Source: Sphingomonas guangdongensis | GTDB lineage: Bacteria > Pseudomonadota > Alphaproteobacteria > Sphingomonadales > Sphingomonadaceae | Assembly: GCF_900199185.1 (NCBI RefSeq) | Contig: NZ_OBMI01000001.1 | Location: 1-64,000 of the forward strand | DNA length: 64,000 bases | Reading direction: 5' to 3' | Shown: piece by piece, positions 40,264 through 50,064 of the stretch | How positions within the stretch are numbered: the stretch's first letter is position 1 | How the letters are laid out: each line of letters starts with the position of its first letter | Notes under the pieces: model-generated | Seen by the model: the letters and a program-made list of their open reading frames with translations, nothing else | Databases searched by the model: none | What the model was told of the DNA's origin: nothing | Translations under genes and position numbers: made by a program

Positions 40264-41225
40264 GCGCCCGTCGGCGCGACGCGCTCGGCCCGCTCGCGAC
40301 CCGACCCGTCGCCGCCAGGCGGCTGCGCGCGCAGGCCGAGCGTGATGAGGAGCGACGACGACACGTAGATCGACGAGTAGGTGCCGACCACGATCCCCAG
40401 GATCATCGCAGCGGTGAAGCCGCGCAGCACGTGCCCGCCGAGGAACAGCATCGCGAACAGCGCGAGCAGGATCGTGACGGAGGTCATGACGGTGCGCGGC
40501 AGCGTCTCGTTCACCGACAGGTCGACCAGGTCAGACATGTTCATGTTGCGGTACTTGCGCATGTTCTCCCGAATCCGATCGTCGATCACGATCTTGTCGT
40601 TAATCGAGTAGCCGATGATCGTGAGCACCGCGGCGACGATGTTGAGATCGAAATCGAAGCGGGTGATGGCGAAGAAGCCGAGCGTCATCAACAGGTCGTG
40701 GAGGATCGCGACAAAGGTCGAGACGCCGAACTGCCATTCGAAGCGGAAGATCGCGAACAGCGAGATGCCGATCATGGCGAGCACGACCGCGAGGATGCCG
40801 TTCTGGACGAGCTCGCCCGAGACCTTGCCGGAGACGGTCGCGTAGCGGGCGAAGGTTGCGCCGGGGAACGCCTGGCCCAGCGCCGTTTCCACCCGGCGGA
40901 CGGTGGCGTTGGTCGCGCCCTCGTCCGCGCCCTGCTGCACCGGCAGGCGGATCGACAGGGTGCGACCGTCGCCGATCGGCTGCAGCGTCGCGTCGCCGAC
41001 GTTCAGCCGCTCGATCACGCTACGCACCCGCTGCAGCGGCGGGGCGGAGGGGAAGCGCTCCTCGATCATCAGGCCGCCGGCGAAGTCGACGCCGAAATTT
41101 AGACCCTTGGCCGCCACCGCGCCGACCGCGGCGAGCGACAGGAGCAGGGTCAGCCCGAACGCCCAGAAGCGCAAGCGGACGAAGCCGATGTTGGTGTTGT
41201 CGGGAACGATCTTCAGCAGGCGCAT
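40260..41225 (-). CDS. secF: Protein translocase subunit SecF
   Basis: The 321-residue membrane protein has six helices. GLNFGVDFAGGLMIEERF is the SecF N-terminal signature; GYSINDKIVIDDRIREN and NETLPRTVMTSVTILLALFAM are the conserved helices of the RND-like core. SecDF uses the proton-motive force to pull exported proteins across the inner membrane. It follows secD, separated by a long palindromic repeat. Confidence 0.96.
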   Translation of the reverse strand: MRLLKIVPDNTNIGFVRLRFWAFGLTLLLSLAAVGAVAAKGLNFGVDFAGGLMIEERFPSAPPLQRVRSVIERLNVGDATLQPIGDGRTLSIRLPVQQGADEGATNATVRRVETALGQAFPGATFARYATVSGKVSGELVQNGILAVVLAMIGISLFAIFRFEWQFGVSTFVAILHDLLMTLGFFAITRFDFDLNIVAAVLTIIGYSINDKIVIDDRIRENMRKYRNMNMSDLVDLSVNETLPRTVMTSVTILLALFAMLFLGGHVLRGFTAAMILGIVVGTYSSIYVSSSLLITLGLRAQPPGGDGSGRERAERVAPTGA

Positions 41226-41235
41226 GCGGTTTTCT

Positions 41236-41315
41236 CGTCATCCCGGTGCAGGCCGGAATCCAGGGCAAGGAACGTCACGCGCGTGACTCTGGACCCCGGC
41301 CTGCGCCGGGGTGAC
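41236..41315. repeat. Long intergenic inverted repeat between secD and secF
   Basis: CGTCATCCCGGTGCAGGCC (41236-41254) and GGCCTGCGCCGGGGTGAC (41298-41315) are imperfect inverse copies, with nested ATCCAGGGC and CTCTGGACC further in. It belongs to the same family as the short ACCCCGGC palindromes. It could form a hairpin in the secD-secF mRNA. Confidence 0.6.
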
Positions 41316-41337
41316 AGATGAAAGTGCTCCGCGCGGC

Positions 41338-42933
41338 TCAAATGTTGATCTCCTGCGGGCGGTTGCGGCGCAGCCACAGCGCAACGAGCATCCGGGTGAA
41401 GACCACCGCGGTGAACACGCTGGTCGCGATGCCGATCAGCAGCACGATGGCGAAACCGCGGACCGGGCCGGAGCCGAGCAGCAGCATGATGATGCCCGAG
41501 ATCGCGTGGGTCACGTTCGCCTCGAAGATGGTGCGGCTCGCCTCCTTGTAGCCGAGCTCCACCGACTGGACGACACTGCGGCCGCGGCGGCGCTCCTCGC
41601 GGATGCGCTCGTTGATCAGCACGTTGGCGTCGACCGCAGTGCCGATCGTCAGCACGAAGCCCGCGATGCCGGGCAATGTCAGCGATGACCCGATCATCGC
41701 CATCAGCGCCAGGATCACCAGCACGTTGATGACGACCGCGAGGTTCGCGTAGACGCCGAAGCGGCCATAGGTGACGAGCATGAAGGCGACGACCGCCGCC
41801 ACCGCGACCGCCGATGCGATCAGGCCCGCGCGGACCGAGTCGGCGCCGAGATCGGGCCCGACGGTCGATTCATCGACCACCTTCAGCTCGACCGGCAGCT
41901 TGCCCGAGCGCAGCGCGATCGCAAGCTCGTTCGCGGTCTCGACGGTGAACCCACCGCTGATCGAAGCGCGGCCGCCCAGGATCGGTTCGTTGATATTGGG
42001 GGCGGAGATCACCTGATTATCGACGATGATCGCGAACGGCCGCCCGGCATTCTGCTGGGTCACGGTCGCGAAGCGCCGCCCGCCCTGCCCGTCGAAGGTC
42101 AAGGCGACGAGCGGCTGGCCGGTCTGCGGATCGAACTCCTGGCGCGCGTCGGCGACCTGATCGCCCGAGATGATCACCGAGCGCTTGACCGCGATCGGCC
42201 CGCCGCCCTCCGCATAGGGAAGGATCTGGCTGCCGATCGGGGCCTGGCCGCGCGCCACCGCCTGCGGGTCCGCGGTCACGTCGACCAGCTTGAACTCCAG
42301 CCGCGCGGTGCGTCCGAGCAAGTCCTTCAGCGCCTGCGGATTGTCGAGGCCGGGAACCTGGACGACGATGCGGTCCTTGCCCTGGCGAATAATGGTCGGC
42401 TCGCGCGTGCCGAGCTCGTCGATGCGGCGGCGCACGACCTCCGTCGCGTCGCCCATCGCGGTGTCGATCGCCTGCTCGATCCCCGCTTCGGTCGGCTTCA
42501 TGACGAAGCGGGTCGTGTCGACGACGGAGATGTCCCAGTCGCGCTGCCCGGTGAGTCCGGCGCCGCTTGTCAGCGGCAGCAGCCGCTCCCGTGCGGCATC
42601 GACCTGCGCCGCGTCGCGCACCATGAAGGAGAGCTGGCCGCCGCGGGTCGAGATGTCACCGATCGCCACCCGCGGCGAGCCGCGCCGCATCTCCGTCGCG
42701 ACGAGCTCTCGCATCTGCTCCAGCCGCTGCGACGCGACGTCGGCGGTGTCCGCCTCCAGCAGGATGTAGCTGCCGCCCGCGAGGTCGAGGCCGTAGGTGA
42801 TTTGCTTGACCGGCACCCAGCCGGGTAGCGCGCTGACCACCCGTTCCGGCAGGAAGCTCGGGATCGCCATGAGCACCATGACGGCCAGAAAGCCGCAGAT
42901 GCTCCACACCTTCCAGCGCGGGAAATCGAGCAT
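41338..42933 (-). CDS. secD: Protein translocase subunit SecD
   Basis: The 531-residue membrane protein starts MLDFPRWKVWSICGFLAVM and has QITYGLDLAGGSYILLEAD. VVRRRIDELGTREPTIIRQGKDRIVVQVPG, and the C-terminal DANVLINERIREERRRGR with the RND-type helices, are diagnostic. The large periplasmic P1 domain lies between helices 1 and 2. The start codon overlaps the yajC stop by one base. Confidence 0.96.
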   Translation of the reverse strand: MLDFPRWKVWSICGFLAVMVLMAIPSFLPERVVSALPGWVPVKQITYGLDLAGGSYILLEADTADVASQRLEQMRELVATEMRRGSPRVAIGDISTRGGQLSFMVRDAAQVDAARERLLPLTSGAGLTGQRDWDISVVDTTRFVMKPTEAGIEQAIDTAMGDATEVVRRRIDELGTREPTIIRQGKDRIVVQVPGLDNPQALKDLLGRTARLEFKLVDVTADPQAVARGQAPIGSQILPYAEGGGPIAVKRSVIISGDQVADARQEFDPQTGQPLVALTFDGQGGRRFATVTQQNAGRPFAIIVDNQVISAPNINEPILGGRASISGGFTVETANELAIALRSGKLPVELKVVDESTVGPDLGADSVRAGLIASAVAVAAVVAFMLVTYGRFGVYANLAVVINVLVILALMAMIGSSLTLPGIAGFVLTIGTAVDANVLINERIREERRRGRSVVQSVELGYKEASRTIFEANVTHAISGIIMLLLGSGPVRGFAIVLLIGIATSVFTAVVFTRMLVALWLRRNRPQEINI

Positions 42934-43268
42934 CAGTCGTTCGCCGGCTTGCCGCCGAACGGCGTCACCTCGGCGAGCGTCGCCTTGACCACCTTGACGC
43001 GGACGTTGGGGGCGATCTCCACCTCCACTAATCGATCCTCTACCTTGGTCACCTTGCCCACGAGCCCGCCCGCGGTGACGACGCTGTCGTTCTTCTTGAC
43101 CGCCTCGACCGCCTGCTGAAGCGTACGCATCCGCTTCTGCTGCGGGCGGATCATCAGAAAGTAGAAGACAACAAAGATCAGGACCAGCGGCGCGATCGAG
43201 ATGATGGAGGCGAGACCGCCATCGGCGGCGGCGCCGGCGGCTTGGGCATGAGCGGCTGGGATGAACAT
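42933..43268 (-). CDS. yajC: Preprotein translocase accessory subunit YajC
   Basis: The 111-residue protein has a short N-terminus rich in Ala (FIPAAHAQAAGAAADGG). One membrane helix follows (SIISIAPLVLIFVVFYFLMIRPQQKRMR, the YajC signature), then a small soluble domain (AVKKNDSVVTAGGLVGKVTKVEDRLVEVEI). ATG 43268 is chosen; longer frames run into the tRNA-facing intergenic region. It precedes secD and secF in the standard order. Confidence 0.95.
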   Translation of the reverse strand: MFIPAAHAQAAGAAADGGLASIISIAPLVLIFVVFYFLMIRPQQKRMRTLQQAVEAVKKNDSVVTAGGLVGKVTKVEDRLVEVEIAPNVRVKVVKATLAEVTPFGGKPAND

Positions 43269-43452
43269 GGCTCTCAAAGGGCTAAGGAGCGCCGGGACAC
43301 CACCCGGCCGGGACAGATTGCCGCGCCCGCTACCAAAGCGCGCGCGCCCGCGCAATGGAAGGGCCGCGCTTTCCCGTTGCATCCACGCCCGCGCGACCGT
43401 AAAGCCCGCGCCTCACGAGGGCGTCGGCACCGGCCGCGCCCCACGTGCCGGT

Positions 43453-43529
43453 CGGGGCGTAGCGCAGCCTGGTAGCGCATCACACTGGGGGTGTGGGGGT
43501 CGCAGGTTCGAATCCTGTCGCCCCGACCA
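43453..43529 (+). tRNA. tRNA-Pro (anticodon GGG)
   Basis: The 77-base cloverleaf starts CGGGGCG and ends CGCCCCGACCA with the CCA encoded. The anticodon arm is TCACA-CTGGGGG-TGTGG, giving anticodon GGG. The T-arm is GCAGGTTCGAATCCTGT. An 11-base repeat of its 3' end recurs at 44046-44056. Confidence 0.95.
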
Positions 43530-43627
43530 AATCTATCGTAGCCGAAGCCGCTTGAGCGAGACTTCGCGGGCGCCGGACAGAACCGGATAGACTAGCCGCC
43601 GCGCTGCGGAATATTCGCTACTGGTGG

Positions 43628-43966
43628 TTAGCGGACGTTCTCCGGGCGAGGCACGGCTACCGTAAGTGCAGCGACCAACACCACGATCATGGCTGCCATC
43701 AGAGCATAGGTCGGCGTCATTGCGCTGTTTGAGTAGACCGCCGTGCTGGCGAAGGTGGCCGCGATCAGGGCTGAAGGTAGCAGTCGCGAACGTCCCCAAG
43801 TGAACGCAGCGATGCTCCCGACGGCTCCAAGCGCAAACATGAGTCTAAGGACTTCAACCTTCGCGTAGTTCACCGGCCAAATATTTTGCAATTCGAAGAT
43901 CAACCACGCGGCAGCGAGCAGCACGAATATGCCGATGATGGCAGGCCAACGAACCATGCCGCACAT
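43628..43966 (-). CDS. Small hypothetical membrane protein, low-GC segment
   Basis: The 112-residue protein has four predicted membrane helices (IIGIFVLLAAAWLIF, LMFALGAVGSIAAF, LLPSALIAATFASTAV, ALMAAMIVVLVAALTVAV) and short basic loops. The GC content is visibly lower than that of its neighbours and its codons look less biased. This, together with the tRNA next door, suggests recent acquisition. ATG 43966 and ATG 43957 are both possible starts. No family was recognised. Confidence 0.55.
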   Translation of the reverse strand: MCGMVRWPAIIGIFVLLAAAWLIFELQNIWPVNYAKVEVLRLMFALGAVGSIAAFTWGRSRLLPSALIAATFASTAVYSNSAMTPTYALMAAMIVVLVAALTVAVPRPENVR

Positions 43967-44150
43967 TGGCCGTATCGCTGAATGTCCGCAATTGGGCGAC
44001 TCATGTCGGCGGTGCTCTCTAGGCAGGCCGATGCTGTGGTAGAGATCGCCCCGACCGCGCGCTGCCAGCGCAGCCCTCGGGCATTTGGCTTGAGGCGCTA
44101 AGCCGCACCTGCGCCAGCAGTGGGCGCCGCTTGGCCGCGCGTCCGGGCCC

Positions 44151-44795
44151 TTACCGGGTCGCGTTGTAGCGGAGCTGCTCGTCGGTGAGCTGGAAGCCGA
44201 CCAGCGTTTCGAAGGTCGCGCGGGCGACGGCCTGGCGGACCTGGGGGTCGGCGAGCGGGTCGAGGGCCGCGTCCTGATCGCCGGCCTTGCGCTCGCGGGT
44301 GATCTGGCGGCGGACGTCGTCGGGGAGCGTTGCGGACGCGCGGGTGACGTAGCTGGCGGCGGTGGCGGTCGCGCGGGCGCGGGCCTGACCCGCCTCGAAA
44401 CGGATGGCGACGCGGTTCACCCGCTTGGCGACGATCACGGTCCCGCCCTGCGTCACCACGCTGAAGTACGGCAGCACCACTTCGCGCGCTGCGTCCGTCC
44501 GGCTCCGACGCGCGAGCACGTCAAAGGTGACGGTGGTCACGATCGGATCGCCACCGTCGGCGCAGGTCGAGCGGACGTTGGTGATGATCGCGTTCACGTC
44601 GATCGCATCGGCGCTGCGGCCCCCGGCCGGATCGAACAGCGTGACGTCGCCGGTCGCCGCGGGCACGCCGACGCTCGGGCACACGCTGCGCACCGCGGTG
44701 ATGCCGCCGGACGCGTCGATCTCCCCGGTGCGCGAGCATCCGGCGAGCGCCACGGCGAGCAGGGCGATCGGGGCGGCGAGGATGCGGACGTGCAC
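44151..44795 (-). CDS. Hypothetical lipoprotein
   Basis: The 214-residue protein starts at GTG 44795 after AAAGG and has a lipobox (LAVALAGC). It continues with a beta-rich region: SVCPSVGVPAATGDVTLFDPAGGR, IDVNAIITNVRSTCADGGDPIVTTVTFDVLARR and VLPYFSVVTQGGTVIVAKRVNRVAIRFEAG. The C-terminal 60 residues are helical. Sphingomonads carry such a protein upstream of ispH. No known family name could be given. The 43967-44150 gap shows no gene. Confidence 0.72.
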   Translation of the reverse strand: MHVRILAAPIALLAVALAGCSRTGEIDASGGITAVRSVCPSVGVPAATGDVTLFDPAGGRSADAIDVNAIITNVRSTCADGGDPIVTTVTFDVLARRSRTDAAREVVLPYFSVVTQGGTVIVAKRVNRVAIRFEAGQARARATATAASYVTRASATLPDDVRRQITRERKAGDQDAALDPLADPQVRQAVARATFETLVGFQLTDEQLRYNATR

Positions 44796-44898
44796 GGGTG
44801 ACCTTTCGAAACGCGCCCGGGCCTGAACTTCGCCCGGAGCGGCCCGTGCGCTACCAAGCGCCTTCACCCCGCGCAAGCAATCGCGTAGGAAGGCGGCC

Positions 44899-45855
44899 GT
44901 GACCAGCCCCAGCCCGAAACCCGTCCTCGACCTGCTGATCGCCGCGCCGCGCGGCTTCTGCGCCGGGGTCGACCGCGCCATCCAGATCGTCGAGCTGGCG
45001 ATCGAGCGCTACGGCGCGCCGGTCTATGTCCGGCACGAGATCGTCCACAACAAGTTCGTGGTAGACACGCTGCGCGACAAGGGCGCGGTGTTCGTGGAGA
45101 CGCTGGACGACGTGCCCGACGGGGTGCCGGTCGTCTTCTCCGCGCACGGCGTGCCTAAGGCGGTGCCCGCCAAGGCCGAGTCGCGCGGACTCTCCTACCT
45201 GGACGCCACCTGCCCGCTGGTCAGTAAGGTCCACCGCCAGGCCGAGCGGCTGGTGGAGGCGGGCCGCCACATCCTGTTCGTCGGACATGCCGGCCACCCG
45301 GAAGTGATCGGCACCTTCGGCCAGGTGCCCGACGGCGCGATGACGCTGATCGAGACGGCCGCGGACGCGGAGGCGATCCAGCCCGCCGATCCCGGCAATC
45401 TCGCCTTCCTCACCCAGACCACGCTGTCGGTGGACGACACGGCGGAGATCATGGGCGTGCTCCAGCGCAGATTCCCCGCGATCGTCGCGCCGCGCGCGGA
45501 CGACATCTGCTACGCGACCAGCAACCGCCAGGATGCGGTCAAGGTGATCGCCGACCAGTGCGACCTGCTGCTGGTGATCGGCAGCCCCAAGTCGTCCAAC
45601 TCGATGCGGCTCGCCGAGCTGGCGGTGCGCCAGGGCGTTGAGGCCAAGCTGATCCAGCGTGCCGACGAGCTCGACTGGGCGTGGCTGACGGGCGTGGGCA
45701 CGCTCGGGCTGACGGCGGGCGCGTCGGCGCCCGAGGTGCTGGTGCGCGAGCTGGTCGACCTGCTCGCCACCCGCTTCGAGGTGCAGGAGCGCGAGATCGA
45801 GACCACGCGCGAGACGCTGACCTTCAAGCTGCCGCGCGAACTGCGCGCCGCCTGA
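44899..45855 (+). CDS. ispH: 4-hydroxy-3-methylbut-2-enyl diphosphate reductase
   Basis: The 318-residue iron-sulfur enzyme makes IPP and DMAPP in the last step of the MEP pathway. The three Cys ligands of the 4Fe-4S cluster are in [20 protein letters not shown] and [20 protein letters not shown] and [11 protein letters not shown] hold catalytic His residues. GTG 44899 fits the family start. It is followed by thrB after 10 bases. Confidence 0.95.
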   Translation: MTSPSPKPVLDLLIAAPRGFCAGVDRAIQIVELAIERYGAPVYVRHEIVHNKFVVDTLRDKGAVFVETLDDVPDGVPVVFSAHGVPKAVPAKAESRGLSYLDATCPLVSKVHRQAERLVEAGRHILFVGHAGHPEVIGTFGQVPDGAMTLIETAADAEAIQPADPGNLAFLTQTTLSVDDTAEIMGVLQRRFPAIVAPRADDICYATSNRQDAVKVIADQCDLLLVIGSPKSSNSMRLAELAVRQGVEAKLIQRADELDWAWLTGVGTLGLTAGASAPEVLVRELVDLLATRFEVQEREIETTRETLTFKLPRELRAA

Positions 45856-45865
45856 CGAGGCACCA

Positions 45866-46834
45866 GTGGCGGTCTACACGCACGTGTCGGCGGAGGCGCT
45901 GACCGCGTTCCTCGCGCGCTACGACGTGGGCGAGCTCGTGTCCGCGAAGGGGATCGCGGAAGGGGTCGAGAACAGCAACTACCTGGTCGATACGACGAAG
46001 GGGCGCTTCATCCTGACGCTGTACGAGAAGCGGGTGGCGGCGGGCGACCTGCCCTACTTCCTCGCGCTGCTCGACCATCTCGCCGCCAAGGGGCTGCCGG
46101 TGCCGCCGGCGATCAAGGACCGTCATGGCGTCGCGATCCAGGAGCTGGCGGGGCGACCGGCGTGCCTGATCGCGTTCCTGCCGGGCGTGTCGCTGTCCGA
46201 GCCGACGCCGGTGCAGGCGGGTGCGGCGGGCAAGGCGCTGGCGGCGCTCCACCGCGCCGTCGCCGACTTCGAGGGTGATCGGGCGAACTCGATGGGGATC
46301 GCGAGCTGGCGACCACTGCTCGAGCGGTGCGGCCGCAGCCTCGATTCAATCGCGCCGGGTCTCCACGACGACCTTTCCTCCGCGCTCGACCTGGTCGAGG
46401 CACGCTGGCCCCACGACGCGATCGGGTCGTGTGCGATCCATGCCGACCTGTTCCCCGACAATGTCCTGATGCTCGGCGACACGGTCGGGGGGCTGATCGA
46501 CTTCTACTTCGCCAGCACCGATCTGCGCCTCTACGATCTAGCGATCGCACACGCGGCCTGGTCCTTCGATGCGACCGGGCATGCGCACGAAGCGGCGGTC
46601 GGCGACGCGCTGATCGCGGGCTACGCCGACGGCGGCTCGCTCACCGCGGAAGAGGGACGCGCCTTTCCGATCCTGGCAGTCGGCGCGTGCATCCGCTTTA
46701 CCCTGTCGCGGGCGTGGGACTGGCTCAACACGCCCCACGATGCGCTGGTGACGCGCAAGGATCCGCTCGCCTTCTGGCGGCGACTTCGCGTGTACGACCC
46801 GGACCTGGCCAGTCGACTGAAGACCCTCGCATGA
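45866..46834 (+). CDS. thrB: Homoserine kinase, APH-like type
   Basis: The 322-residue protein phosphorylates homoserine in threonine synthesis. It belongs to the aminoglycoside-phosphotransferase fold type found in alphaproteobacteria, not the GHMP type. Landmarks are [37 protein letters not shown] (Brenner-type HxDxxxxN) and [19 protein letters not shown]. Start GTG 45866 is likely, as the family starts [12 protein letters not shown]. The stop overlaps rnhA by ATGA. Confidence 0.93.
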   Translation: MAVYTHVSAEALTAFLARYDVGELVSAKGIAEGVENSNYLVDTTKGRFILTLYEKRVAAGDLPYFLALLDHLAAKGLPVPPAIKDRHGVAIQELAGRPACLIAFLPGVSLSEPTPVQAGAAGKALAALHRAVADFEGDRANSMGIASWRPLLERCGRSLDSIAPGLHDDLSSALDLVEARWPHDAIGSCAIHADLFPDNVLMLGDTVGGLIDFYFASTDLRLYDLAIAHAAWSFDATGHAHEAAVGDALIAGYADGGSLTAEEGRAFPILAVGACIRFTLSRAWDWLNTPHDALVTRKDPLAFWRRLRVYDPDLASRLKTLA

Positions 46835-47274
46835 CCGAGCTCCCGCATGTCGAGATCGCGACCGATGGCGCGTGCAAGGGTAATCCGGGTCCGGGCGGCT
46901 GGGGCGTGCTGCTGCGGTTCGGTGAACGCGAGAAGGAGCTGTCCGGCGGCGAGCGGCTGACCACCAACAACCGCATGGAGCTGACCGCAGCGATCCGGGG
47001 GCTGGAGGCGCTGAAAGGTCCGTGTCGCGTGACGCTGTCGACCGACAGCCGCTACGTGATGGACGGGCTCACCAAGTGGATCAAGGGCTGGCAGCGCAAC
47101 GGCTGGAAGACCGCCGACAAGAAGCCGGTCAAGAATGCCGAGCTGTGGCAGGCGCTGCTCGCGGCGTCCGAACCGCACCGCATCGAGTGGAAGTGGGTCA
47201 AGGGCCACGCCGGGCACCCGGACAATGAGCGCGCCGACAGGCTGGCGAGCGACGCCGCCGACAAGGCGCGCTAG
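46831..47274 (+). CDS. rnhA: Ribonuclease HI
   Basis: The 147-residue enzyme degrades the RNA strand of RNA-DNA hybrids. The catalytic D-E-D-D set is visible in [18 protein letters not shown] (Asp), NNRMELTAA (Glu), TDSRYVMDG (Asp) and [12 protein letters not shown] (Asp). The basic handle [20 protein letters not shown] is present. It ends in a TAG that overlaps the convergent FAD-enzyme stop (CTAG, 47271-47274). Confidence 0.96.
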   Translation: MTELPHVEIATDGACKGNPGPGGWGVLLRFGEREKELSGGERLTTNNRMELTAAIRGLEALKGPCRVTLSTDSRYVMDGLTKWIKGWQRNGWKTADKKPVKNAELWQALLAASEPHRIEWKWVKGHAGHPDNERADRLASDAADKAR

Positions 47275-48350
47275 CCGAACCGCGCGGGCGCGTAGCGGGC
47301 CGGATCGATCGCGGCGACGGTCGCATGTGGCGGGTGCCCGAGCAGCAGCGCGGCGGCGAGCCGCGCGGCGGCAGGCGCGGTCTGGATGCCGAAGCCGCCC
47401 TGCCCCGCGCACCAGAAGAAGCCGGGCGCGTCCTGCGCGAAGCCGTAGACCGGGAGGCGGTCGGGCGCGAAGCTGCGCAGGCCCGCCCAGCGCCGCTCGA
47501 CCGCGGCGACCCGCCAGTCGACCGCCTGCTTCAGCCGGTCGATCGCCACCGCGACGTCGATCTCCTCGGCCGCAACGTCGCCCGGATCGGCCGCGGTCTC
47601 GTCCGCCGGCGACAGCCACAGCCGGCCCCCCGCTTCCGGCTTGAAGTAGAAGGAGCCTCCGATGTGCTCCACCATCGGGATGCCCGCGGGCACGCCCGGT
47701 TCGGTGCGGAGCTGCACCACGGTGCGGCGGTACGCGCGGATGCCGAGCGGGCGGGCGCCGGCGAGCGCCGCCACAGGGTCGGCCCAGGCACCGGCCGCGT
47801 CGACGATGACGTCGGCACGGAGCGTGCCGGCGGCCGTCACGATCGCCCACGCGGTGCCGAGTCGCTCCACCTGCCGGACGGCGGCGTCGACGCGCAGTTC
47901 CCCGCCGCTGCGCTTCAGCCGGCTGATCGCATCGGCGTGGAAGCCGGCGACATCGATATAGGCGCAGCTTGGCTCCAGCACGCCGAGCGACCACGCGGGC
48001 CTGAGGTCCGGGATGAGGGTGGCGGGGTCGACGGCGCGGAGTTCGACGCCAGACCGGGCGAAATCCAATAGGAAGCCGTCGATGAGGGCGCCCTCTCCCG
48101 CCCGACCGATGTGGAGCGCGCCCAGCCGGTCGAGGAAGGGAGCAAGCGCGTCCGCCGACGCGGTGGTCAGCGGCTGCACGTCCGGGCCGCCGTAGGTCTC
48201 CGACCAGAAGGCGGCCGAGCGGCCGGTGGCGTGGAAGCCGGGCGCGGATTCGCCCTCCAGCACCACGACCGACGCGTGCGGCGCGAGCTCGGCGGCGAGG
48301 GTCGTGCCAGCGATGCCGCCCCCGATCACCGCGATATCGACGCGGGTCAC
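47271..48350 (-). CDS. DauA-like FAD-dependent D-amino acid dehydrogenase
   Basis: The 359-residue DAO-family enzyme has the FAD loop [12 protein letters not shown] at the N-terminus and [58 protein letters not shown] and [18 protein letters not shown] follow. This spacing closely follows catabolic D-arginine dehydrogenase (DauA), which oxidises D-Arg and D-Lys. The true D-amino acid substrate is not shown by sequence. Its ATG overlaps the stop of the hydrolase gene (48347-48350), so the two are coupled. Confidence 0.82.
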   Translation of the reverse strand: MTRVDIAVIGGGIAGTTLAAELAPHASVVVLEGESAPGFHATGRSAAFWSETYGGPDVQPLTTASADALAPFLDRLGALHIGRAGEGALIDGFLLDFARSGVELRAVDPATLIPDLRPAWSLGVLEPSCAYIDVAGFHADAISRLKRSGGELRVDAAVRQVERLGTAWAIVTAAGTLRADVIVDAAGAWADPVAALAGARPLGIRAYRRTVVQLRTEPGVPAGIPMVEHIGGSFYFKPEAGGRLWLSPADETAADPGDVAAEEIDVAVAIDRLKQAVDWRVAAVERRWAGLRSFAPDRLPVYGFAQDAPGFFWCAGQGGFGIQTAPAAARLAAALLLGHPPHATVAAIDPARYAPARFG

Positions 48351-49300
48351 CGGGGCGATGCCCGCGCGTCGAGAAAGGCGTCGATCGCCGCCAGCGCGCG
48401 GGCGCGGACCGGGTCCGCCTCCCGCAGCAGCTCGTGCGCCGCCTCCGCGCCGAAGCGGACAATCTCCGCATCCGGCAGGCGGCGCGCGACCGCGATCGTG
48501 GCGTGCGGATCGACCAACCGGTCGGCCTCTGCCACCAGCAGCAGGACGGGTGTCTTCACCGTCGCCAGCGTCGGCGATGCGTTGAGTTCAGCCGTCGAGC
48601 GGAAGGCCTCCGCCAGCCACGTCCAGCTCGGTGGGCCGGTCAGCAGCCGCGGGTCCTGCGCCTGCCACCACAGCTCGTCGGCGTAGCGATCCGCGTCGTG
48701 CGTCAGCAGCGCGGCGCGCGACAGCAGCGTGTCCGGGCGCTCGTTCCCCTTCCACGCTGCGCGTGCCGGATCGCCGACTCGCGCCATGAGCCGCGCGACC
48801 GTCTGGCCGAGGCGGGCCCCCACCGGGGCGCGCAGCCCCAGCATCGGCGCGATCAGCACCGCCGCGTCCGGATCCACCAGCTGCGCCGCGAGGGCGCGCA
48901 GCGCGAGGTGACCGCCCATCGAGTGGCCGAACAGCACGCGCGGTCCGGCGGCGCGCGCGCGCCAGTCGTCCCAGATCGCGCCGAGATCGTGCAGATAGGC
49001 GTCGAAATCGTCGATGTGGCCGACGTGCGCGGCCGGTCCGGTCCGCCCCGACCCCGCTTGGCCACGCCAGTCGAGCGTGGTGACGTGCCAGCCGCGCGCG
49101 TGCCAGTGGGCGAAGCTCTCCAGATACTTCTCGAAGAAGTCGCCGCGGCCGCACTGGAACAGGATCGCGCCGCGCGTAGTCCCCGCCGCCGGCCAGTCGA
49201 AGCGGCGCAGCGGCCAGCCGTCCGCCAGCACGAAGCCGTCGACGCGCGCGTCGGCCGGGATCGCGCGGCGATGGCTGGCGGGGGACGCGGCGTCGCTCAT
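48347..49300 (-). CDS. Lysophospholipase/monoacylglycerol lipase-like alpha/beta hydrolase
   Basis: The 317-residue protein has the Hydrolase_4 pattern: AILFQCGRGDFFEKYLESFAHWHARGWHVTTLDWRGQAGSGRTG, then the elbow LFGHSMGGHLALRAL. An acid site in LLLVAEADRLVDP and the His of AAHELLRE complete the triad. These enzymes hydrolyse lysophospholipids or monoglycerides. No signal peptide is seen. It begins the two-gene unit with the FAD enzyme and is divergent from cpaA. Confidence 0.87.
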   Translation of the reverse strand: MSDAASPASHRRAIPADARVDGFVLADGWPLRRFDWPAAGTTRGAILFQCGRGDFFEKYLESFAHWHARGWHVTTLDWRGQAGSGRTGPAAHVGHIDDFDAYLHDLGAIWDDWRARAAGPRVLFGHSMGGHLALRALAAQLVDPDAAVLIAPMLGLRAPVGARLGQTVARLMARVGDPARAAWKGNERPDTLLSRAALLTHDADRYADELWWQAQDPRLLTGPPSWTWLAEAFRSTAELNASPTLATVKTPVLLLVAEADRLVDPHATIAVARRLPDAEIVRFGAEAAHELLREADPVRARALAAIDAFLDARASPR

Positions 49301-49352
49301 CGCCGGCCCGGTTACGTTTTGGAAAGCCGCGTCGTCTACCCGTTAGTTTCCA

Positions 49353-50015
49353 ATGGGGGTCAACGCGTCATTCATCCTGCTGGCCGCGCTCGGCCTGCTC
49401 CTGGTCTCAGCCGGGATCGAGGACGCGCGCCGGCGCGAGATCGCGAACTGGAAGAACGCGGCGATCGTGCTGCTGGCGCCCGCCTGGTGGTGGGCGATGG
49501 GCATCGCGCCCTGGCCGGACCTGGCGATCCAGCTGCTGCTCGCCGCGATTGTCTTCGCCTTCTTCCTGGGCGCGTTCGCGACCGGGCAGATGGGCGGCGG
49601 CGACGTCAAGATGATCGGCGCGCTCGCGCTGTGGCTGCCGCTCCGCTCGCTGGTCGATGCGCTGGTGGTCACGGCCGTGCTCGGCGGCGTGCTGACCGCC
49701 GCGATGGTCACCGACGAATGGATACGGCGACGCGCGCCGCGGCCGCGGCCGGGCGCCGCTGCGCTGATCCTGCTGCTGGCCGCGGCCTCTTTGGCGGCGG
49801 CGCTCAGGCTGCCCGCGGCGGCACCGCTGCGCGACAGCCTGCCGGCGACGCTGGCGATCTTCGCCGGGCTGCTCGCCGCCGTGTCGGCGCTGCTGCTGCT
49901 CGGCGTGCGGGCCGTTCAGCGTCGCGGGATCGCGCCGGAGACGCCTTACGGCGTCGCCATCGCGATCGCCGGACTGATGTGGGTTCGCGAACCGATAATT
50001 AACCATTTCGGGTGA
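49353..50015 (+). CDS. cpaA: Prepilin peptidase (CpaA/TadV type)
   Basis: The 220-residue protein has several membrane helices and the A24 active-site pair: GIEDARRREIANW after the first helix and GQMGGGDVKMIGA (GGGDVK, GxGD-type) further along. It cleaves and may methylate prepilins of the Flp/Tad system. It starts the pilus locus, which continues through cpaB, C, D, E, tadB and tadC. The C-terminal extension after residue 120 is helical and longer than in short family members. Confidence 0.87.
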   Translation: MGVNASFILLAALGLLLVSAGIEDARRREIANWKNAAIVLLAPAWWWAMGIAPWPDLAIQLLLAAIVFAFFLGAFATGQMGGGDVKMIGALALWLPLRSLVDALVVTAVLGGVLTAAMVTDEWIRRRAPRPRPGAAALILLLAAASLAAALRLPAAAPLRDSLPATLAIFAGLLAAVSALLLLGVRAVQRRGIAPETPYGVAIAIAGLMWVREPIINHFG

Positions 50016-50064
50016 TCCTTAGGGACGGATCAACCCAGCCGAGGGCGAGAAGGGTCAAGAGCTG

